From positions 62,001-126,000 of the forward strand of contig JALBUN010000031.1 of assembly GCA_025174535.1 (NCBI GenBank): DNA of 64,000 nucleotides. The letters are read 5' to 3'. Source of the stretch: Cantharellus purpuraceus (Eukaryota; Basidiomycota; Agaricomycetes; Cantharellales; Hydnaceae). The notes below the pieces were generated by a model. It did no database searches. It saw nothing but the letters and a program-made list of their open reading frames with translations, and was not told the origin of the DNA. This document shows, one piece after another, positions 57,727 through 64,000 of the stretch (positions are counted from its first letter, which is position 1; every line of letters begins with the position of its first letter). The position numbers were made by a program, and so were the translations under genes.

Positions 57727-59529
57727 GGGAGAGAGAGGATGGTTGCAATCGGAGTGTGAAGAGAAGGAAAACTAAAAGAAAGTGGGAAGAAGAAGCTGTT
57801 GAGGGAGAGGGGTGGGTTTTGCACATGGTATCAAAAGGACCGCTGGCTTTCAGACACGTTCCTACATGTGGCACAGGCCCATGATCGACACCTCAATCCG
57901 AGCGTGCTTCTTCTTCCAATATTGTTGTGACATCGCTTAACGGTCCAGGGCCTGCGGTTATTCTGTCTTGTGTCACATTGTCACAGATAGTGCTGAATCG
58001 TCAAGCTGGTAAGTTGCCTCCAAGTTAGACAATCGGAAAATGCATACATGGAGATCTGCCCTAGCTCTTGGTCATTGTAATCAGCACAGGCGGGCCAAGC
58101 GAATGATATGTACATCACGAGATGCAACAACTATCTGCACCTTAATATACGTAGACAGCTTCTCACACACGACCAACTCCACAACAGATGCCCCACAACC
58201 GACGCGCCAAAATTCGTGCTCAAACGCTTCTCTTGATAATAAGCATTGGTGTCACGGCGAGTTGAGATCAATGGTAGCGCTGGAAGCTCTGTCGTTTTCA
58301 ACGTTGAATGCAACGTGAAAATGTTGTTGATTCACAGCTGAGCTCGCCAATGAGTTGGGTGGATAAGCTCTCCACTCAAAAGCTCCAAACTCCGCTCATG
58401 ATCTGTAGCTTCTGTTGAATAGCCTTTGCAAGGAGCGCTCGGTCACAAGATGGCTGTAGTCCATCAATCAATTGACACATGATTATCTCACATATAGCAG
58501 TCCTCATATCCGGCGACATCTGTCTGTACGAAGAAACATTGTATGAGAGTTCGTACGTGATCATCACGCGCGCATGATCACGCTTACGGAGACGTATAGG
58601 CGCTGCTGCAGTAGTATGTGCGTATAGAAAATCGAATATTCGTGCGACTTCGAGAAATGTTTTACTCCTTGCAAATCAAATCTATTTTACTGATATCTAG
58701 ATGCTGATTACGAGGGGGTGCATTCACCACCAAGCTGGACCAGCTGATCTCGTCTATAAAGAGTCAAATCTAACAGTGTGGAAATTTGACTTCCTTTATC
58801 AAGGTGTATTTCGGTCATTTCACGTCAATCACAACACTGTCAGCCATACGAGTTTAGAACCGAAGCAGACCATTCATTGGGTATTGGTCGAACAAGAGGC
58901 GGCATGCATAGATATCCACTGTCGGCTTAGACGACATTGAACCGAAAAATAGTTCCCAATACACGATCCATGTTTTGCGTGCGTTAGAGCAATAGTATCA
59001 TATCGCCTCTACGGTTCCGGACCTGTACCACTTAAGGTATGTATGTCCCTTTTATTTTACTGGGTATAAGCTGAGCGGCTCTTTGCTTAGTGATTAGCTC
59101 TTGGCTGCCTAGAACTTCCGGTGATTTCACCCCAAAAATGGTAGTGCCGCACATAATTGTTCGCTCGTTGCCGTTCCGCATTGGTATCGATTTGTTCCCG
59201 TCGATTGATCTTTCTGTGATTCCTCATTCTCTTCCTTCTCACACGTCCCAAATGCCACGACCCGCCGTGGACACCGATAACGCTCTCATGTTCTTCCACC
59301 CGATAGTCACACGAATGCAGTGCAAGTCTAGATCGGGTGGCAGACTCGGTGTCAGGCTTAGCCTTCTCCTTTTCGACACACTTTTGAGATAATTCTAATG
59401 GATCTGGGCGCGCCTACATCCAGAGATACGCTGCATCGCATGGCTCGGCTTGCGTTTGTCGCCCCCCCCCCTTTGAGCTTAAATGTGCTGGGGGGAACGA
59501 GTGGGGAAGGGGTGTGTGATTAACCCAGG
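57727..59529. other. intergenic, promoter side of the ammonium transporter, no gene recognised
   Basis: About 1.8 kb. The first 150 bp should hold the transporter promoter; CT-rich sequence on its coding strand (57727-57790) fits a leader. The frames at 58040, 58701 and 59090 (plus) show no domain. A run of C (59463-59471) and GA-rich sequence are the only notable local features. Confidence 0.45.
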
Positions 59530-59835
59530 ATTATCGTATGGGTTGGTATAAGCAGGTTACATACATTCTGTCGTCACGGTACTCAGTAACTTTTGGACGA
59601 TTGAATAAATCATTATTAATGCTGACGGACGAACAAATACGCTTCAACCATTACCGGCAATGCCAGTGGTATGTAGGGGTGGAAACTGTGAGTATTACTA
59701 TGCGATACCGCAGCCTGCAAGAAGGTACAAAGCGTCAGAACATCCTGTTATATGGAAGACCATGAGGCAAGGCCGCGAGGCCTCAAGTTCTACGTATTAA
59801 ATCTTCAAGCTGCATAAATCTGAAACTTGACGAGG
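59530..59835 (+). pseudogene. inverted copy of the P2-side gene fragment
   Basis: 59530-59760 on the plus strand matches, with decay, the minus strand of 54110-54360 and 50215-50440. 59762-59825 then continues as the minus strand of 50030-50140, the P2 upstream region (GAGGCAAGGCC...CGTATTAA). The same junction between the two source sequences is present at 50140, so this copy was made after that junction formed. Stops break it. Confidence 0.65.
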
Positions 59836-59940
59836 TCCAGGCAGCGGCACGACTGGTGGTTAGACGAATAGGGTGTTTAGTGAGCGCAGTACTTGACCAG
59901 CGCCGTTGGATAGTCAACTGGGGTTCATTATGGCATAAAG

Positions 59941-60767
59941 TGTTGGGATGTGGAACTTAGGATCTTATGTATCCGATCCAAATGCTAACCTGTCGACGCC
60001 AATTTATTATTATATTCATTTTCTTTAACACATTTTTATTAAACTAATATTTGTTCTGCAGCTGTATCCTTATATAAAGGGGCCACAGCTGTTATCTTCC
60101 CTCAGTTGTGTTTAATACACACTGAGGTGAGGAATTTATGATATATTTCTACATAATGTACACTCACCATTAATTGTTATTTACCTGTCTAGGTGTCTAC
60201 ACAATAATCATTGTGTTTAATATGCACACTGGGTATATGAATATAACAGTAATGTATATATTAATATTATTGGTAGAATATAGAATATTTAGATATACAA
60301 ATATCAGGTAAGGATTCAAGGTACATTAGATTATTTGACCAGTATAGTATAAGAAAGAATGAGTGAAAGAAATTAAGTGTAGCAGGAGTAGAATTTTGAG
60401 AATCAGGTCAAAGTATCAAAATATATTTTAAATCTAAGTAAATTATGTAAAATCTGAGAATCATGTTGAAATATCAAAACATGTTTTAATATAAGTATAT
60501 TGTGTAAAATTTTAGAAAATGGGTTGTATATACATATTTGATGTATTTCTGAACAAGTGTCTTCTGCTGGCTCCTGTGATAATACATGGGCTCAGCTGAT
60601 TTGTCAATGCTGACAACAGCTACACACAGCTGTTGTGGTTCCCTCCTTATGGGGATCCTTTGGGGCTGATGAAACACACCACATATGTGTGTTTTGATGG
60701 GATTTGATCATTTGATTGAATCCATATTGCATTAGGATACATTGGCATCATCTCCTCTTTTGGAATG
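59941..60767. repeat. AT-rich, LTR-like region
   Basis: TGTTGGGATG at 59941 could be an LTR start. A TATA box (TTATATAAAGG, near 60071) is followed by CTCAGTTGTGTTTAATACACACTGAG-type inverted sequence (60101). A second motif with GTGTTTAAT lies near 60208. A diverged tandem repeat of about 58 bp is at 60401-60516. No coding sequence is present, and a matching 3' boundary was not found. Confidence 0.4.
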
Positions 60768-60856
60768 TGTTACATCCTGTAACACCAAGTCCAATCTCCA
60801 GATCTCCATCTCCATTCTCCATCTCCTTCATCTCCATTCTCCATCAACTCCACCTC
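60768..60856 (+). repeat. LTR L2, start only
   Basis: TGTTACATCCTGTAACACC followed by CTCC-rich sequence resembles the start of L1 (16974, minus strand). It is cut after 89 bp by element Y. Confidence 0.5.
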
Positions 60857-62023
60857 TGTATGGGAACTGGTTTTCTCTTAAAAGATCTTGTTTAAAGTCC
60901 CAAAACTGTACAATTTCACTTCATGGCCTCAAAATATTAGCATATATGTGCTGCTTTCTCTTGATTCAGGGCCATTCAAATATTCTCTATTTTTTTCATA
61001 TTTTTTCAAGAATTTTCCATGCAGAAATGAGTCTACAAACTTATTGTTCTGCTGGGCGAAGTTTGGGACCCACATGGACCCACAAACCTTCGCAGATGTC
61101 AGCAGCCCCAAAGTCAGCCGGAGTCACCTGGACTACTGACTCATTTTCGATCACATGACTCATTTCAATCTCCAACTCAATCTGGTCACCACTGCCAGTA
61201 AATGCTCAATATCTTCGCAACCACTGCACCTCCTGACTCATTTTCAGTGGAGAGTTCAATAGAAGCTGTGCCTACCCATAGCTGTGCTAATCAGCCTGGG
61301 AAACAAAGTATTGACCGAGTTATTTGAGTAATGGTGACTCATGCAATGACTCCTGCCATGACTCATGCAATGACTCCTGCCATGACTCATGCTATGACTC
61401 CTTCCATGACTCATACCATGACTCCTGTGATTACTCATACTATGACTCCTGCTCTGAGTCACACTATGACTCCATCCATGACTCATGCCATGAGTCAGAG
61501 CAAATCCAAGCAGCTCATTGGCTAGGAAACTTCCACCCCCTTCTCACATATTCCACTAGCTTCCAGTAGATTCCATCTATTAATAGGTAGAAGTTTCCAG
61601 TAGTATTAGTCAATATAAAAGGAGCCCATTATGCCTCTGAATAAATAACCATTTCTACCCCATCATTTGCACATCAGTGTGACTAGAGTGACATACAGTG
61701 TCATCCTCTATATCTCAGTAACTGTTGATTGTCCAGTTCAAGGGTTGCTTACAGTTGTGTAACTGTATTCAATTGCACTCGAAGTAGTGATATTCCTGCT
61801 TTGGGCATGAGTGTAGTATCTACCTCGCGTGACTACAAATCTACAGGGTGAGATTGTCTGTTGATAGTCCTGCCATTAGTGCTCTTGTTTAAGTTACTAG
61901 TGTGTACTGCCTTTGCAGAGCATTAGGATCTTGAACTCATGTGAAGCAGTTGCTAGACTACTTCACACATCGCTGTTACCCGCTTCAGAGTGCCACTAGT
62001 TGGATGGTCGGATTCATCCACCT
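60857..62023 (+). mobile_element. Family X relative, variant Y (interrupted)
   Basis: Y starts TGTATGGGAACTGG as X does and is collinear with X at its start (60940-61090) and its end (61660-62023). The middle is different: it holds a TGACTCA-rich minisatellite and TATA box ATATAAAAGG (about 61612). X3 cuts it at 62024, next to GTGGATGAATCC on the complementary strand. Confidence 0.7.
61136..61497 (+). promoter_or_regulatory. array of TGACTCA (Gcn4/AP-1-type) sites upstream of the Y TATA box
   Basis: TGACTCA occurs about eight times, first dispersed (near 61137, 61155 and 61233). It then lies inside a 12-bp minisatellite (61329-61497; units ATGACTCATGCA and ATGACTCCTGCC). TGACTCA is the core site of fungal Gcn4/Cpc1 bZIP regulators. 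Confidence 0.5.
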
Positions 62024-63118
62024 TGTATGGGAACCACCTTTTCCCTATCAAATTCCATTTATGCAGCACCAATGTGCTGTTCTTTGCTTTTCCATTCCTA
62101 AATATCAGCATATATTTGATGCTTGTACCTGGAATGGACTTATTCAAATATTCTCTATTTTTCCATATTTTTTCAGGAATATTCCATGCAGAACTTGGCT
62201 CAGAATCATTTATTTCTGCTGTGCTACAGTTGTGGACCCATAGGTGCCCACAAACCTTCATGCAGCCGGCTCTCCCCTTTTGGACCAGGCATTTGGCCTG
62301 AATTCAAGCTCAGATGTCTCTGATCAATAAATATTCTGTAACTTAACAACCACAGCCTCTCAGGGCACTATTTTCCGTGGAGATCATCACCTGAGATGTG
62401 GCTATCCATGGCTGTGCAAACCAGTGCAGAAAACAGGGTGGACACCCTTCTTTTTGCCTGATCAGTGCCTAGTTCAGGGATCAAATCAGCTGATGGGTGA
62501 TCAAATCAGGTGATTGCCTTGGAATATTCTACCCCTTTCCATAACATTCTAGCTGTTTCCCTCTATTATTAGATAGAACTTTCCAGAACCATTATTCAGC
62601 TCCTGATCAGTGTTAGTGCTGTGATCAGATCCTGTGATTGCCTTGGAATATTCTACCCCTTTCTTCCACCTTCCACAACCTTCCAGTAGTTTCCATCTAT
62701 TAATAGGTAGAATATTCCAGAAGCATTAGTCAGCCCCTGTAAATACAATATATAAGGAGGCCATTCTGCCTCTGAAAGAATAATATATCATCATATTCTA
62801 CCCATCTTCTGCACACCAGTGTGACTAGAGTGACATACAGTGTCATCCTCTATCTCAGTAACTGTTGATTACCAGTTCAAGGATCTTTTACAGTTGTGTA
62901 ACTGTACTTGATTGCACTCAAAGTAGTGATATTCCTGCTTTGGGCATGAGTGTAGTATCTACCTCGCGTGACTACAAATCTACAGGGTGAGATTGTCTGT
63001 TGATAGTCCTGCCATTAGTGCTCTTGTTTAAGTTACTAGTGTGTACTGCCTTTGCAGAGCATTAGGATCTTGAACTTGTGTGAAGCAGTTGCTAGACTAC
63101 TTCACACATTGCTGTTAC
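62024..63118 (+). mobile_element. Family X element, copy X3 (3' truncated)
   Basis: X3 starts TGTATGGGAACC at 62024 and is collinear with X1, including the TATA box near 62748, up to GCTGTTAC at 63118. There it joins the inverted Y' copy. It is inserted in Y. About 300 bp of its 3' end are missing. Confidence 0.8.
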
Positions 63119-64000
63119 TATTTTGGAACCTGCAAAATTATGGTGTTAGGGCAAACTCTAAATCACCACAATTCCATGAATGAACAGCTGAGAAGAATAT
63201 CAAATCCTACTGCAGCACAACTCCAGAAACAATTTAACATTTGTACTTTGGTTACAATCTGTTGTAATGGTCAATGCAGATGATATGCAGGAAGGTAATA
63301 CATTTCTTAGCAGTAGGGAATGAATAAGACTTCCAGAGTCTAGAGTTCACAGACGCTTAGGGGTCCAGATATTCCAAAAAGAGGGGAATGCACTTAGAGG
63401 CTAGAGAAAGTAGGTGGATGAATCCGACCATCCAACTAGTGGCACTCTGAAGCGGGTAACAGCGATGTGTGAAGTAGTCTAGCAACTGCTTCACATGAGT
63501 TCAAGATCCTAATGCTCTGCAAAGGCAGTACACACTAGTAACTTAAACAAGAGCACTAATGGCAGGACTATCAACAGACAATCTCACCCTGTAGATTTGT
63601 AGTCACGCGAGGTAGATACTACACTCATGCCCAAAGCAGGAATATCACTACTTCGAGTGCAATTGAATACAGTTACACAACTGTAAGCAACCCTTGAACT
63701 GGACAATCAACAGTTACTGAGATATAGAGGATGACACTGTATGTCACTCTAGTCACACTGATGTGCAAATGATGGGGTAGAAATGGTTATTTATTCAGAG
63801 GCATAATGGGCTCCTTTTATATTGACTAATACTACTGGAAACTTCTACCTATTAATAGATGGAATCTACTGGAAGCTAGTGGAATATGTGAGAAGGGGGT
63901 GGAAGTTTCCTAGCCAATGAGCTGCTTGGATTTGCTCTGACTCATGGCATGAGTCATGGATGGAGTCATAGTGTGACTCAGAGCAGGAGTCATAGTATGA
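63119..64000 (-). mobile_element. Inverted Y copy (Y'), continuing beyond the window
   Basis: On the plus strand it begins TATTTTGGAACC, the X/Y 3' terminus with TG changed to TA. It continues as the reverse complement of Y (63410-64000 against 61440-62023), including the TGACTCA minisatellite at 63935-64000. Y and Y' thus form inverted arms around X3. Confidence 0.75.

Noticed and set aside
61329..61497. CRISPR-like array
   Set aside because: The repeat is direct, short, has no unique spacers, and the DNA is fungal.
61324..61569. Met-Thr-His-Ala and Asp-Ser-Cys repeat proteins
   Set aside because: These frames are products of the 12-bp TGACTCA minisatellite and have no start context.

Overview
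The window looks like nuclear DNA of a basidiomycete fungus, most likely an agaricomycete. The host-type genes carry many 35-70 nt GT-AG introns, and the families present fit: a DUF6533 seven-helix protein, a fungal HNH pseudogene, a multi-spanning membrane family with ARM-like tails, an Amt/Mep transporter and an INO80 subunit. Nothing prokaryotic was seen.

1-28.9 kb and 59.9-64 kb are almost wholly retroelement-derived. At the left edge several insertions are nested. A Ty3/gypsy chromovirus-like element (gypsy A, 547-8349, 5-bp target duplication AGTGC) lies inside a 1.4-kb LTR-like repeat (family X). That repeat lies inside a minus-strand gypsy (B), which also holds a second X copy (TSD GTCAT) and another LTR-like unit (Z). 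B itself interrupts gypsy C. Further right a different gypsy family (D, minus strand) was hit near the start of gag by a Ty1/copia element (E, 22462-28497, TSD TCCTG), and E carries its own X copy. Gypsy A also has a long antisense reading frame (charged coiled coil plus Cys-rich cluster) between its chromodomain and 3' LTR. The stops that break these elements are nearly all TGA, mostly where the families have Arg (CGA), as expected from CpG deamination or a RIP-like process.

28.9-59.9 kb is gene-bearing. In order: a decayed TRIP4/Rqt4-type zinc-finger gene (+), a four-exon zinc-finger protein gene (+), an epimerase-like pseudogene (-), a mitochondrially targeted protein (-), a DUF6533 membrane protein (-), an HNH pseudogene (+), P1 (-), a small one-helix membrane protein (-), an INO80 complex PAPA-1 subunit (-), P2 (-), P3 (-), a two-helix membrane protein (-) and an Amt/Mep ammonium transporter (-). 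P1-P3 are paralogues that join a multi-spanning N-terminal half to an ARM/HEAT-like C-terminal half. P2 and P3 come from a tandem duplication whose junction still carries a fragment of the membrane-protein gene and the 3' end of the ammonium transporter gene. They also share a 637-bp identical tract that suggests gene conversion.

The last 4 kb holds inverted, nested copies of the X/Y LTR-like family. The Y variant has an array of TGACTCA (Gcn4/AP-1 type) sites upstream of its TATA box. No tRNA, rRNA or CRISPR array was recognised.
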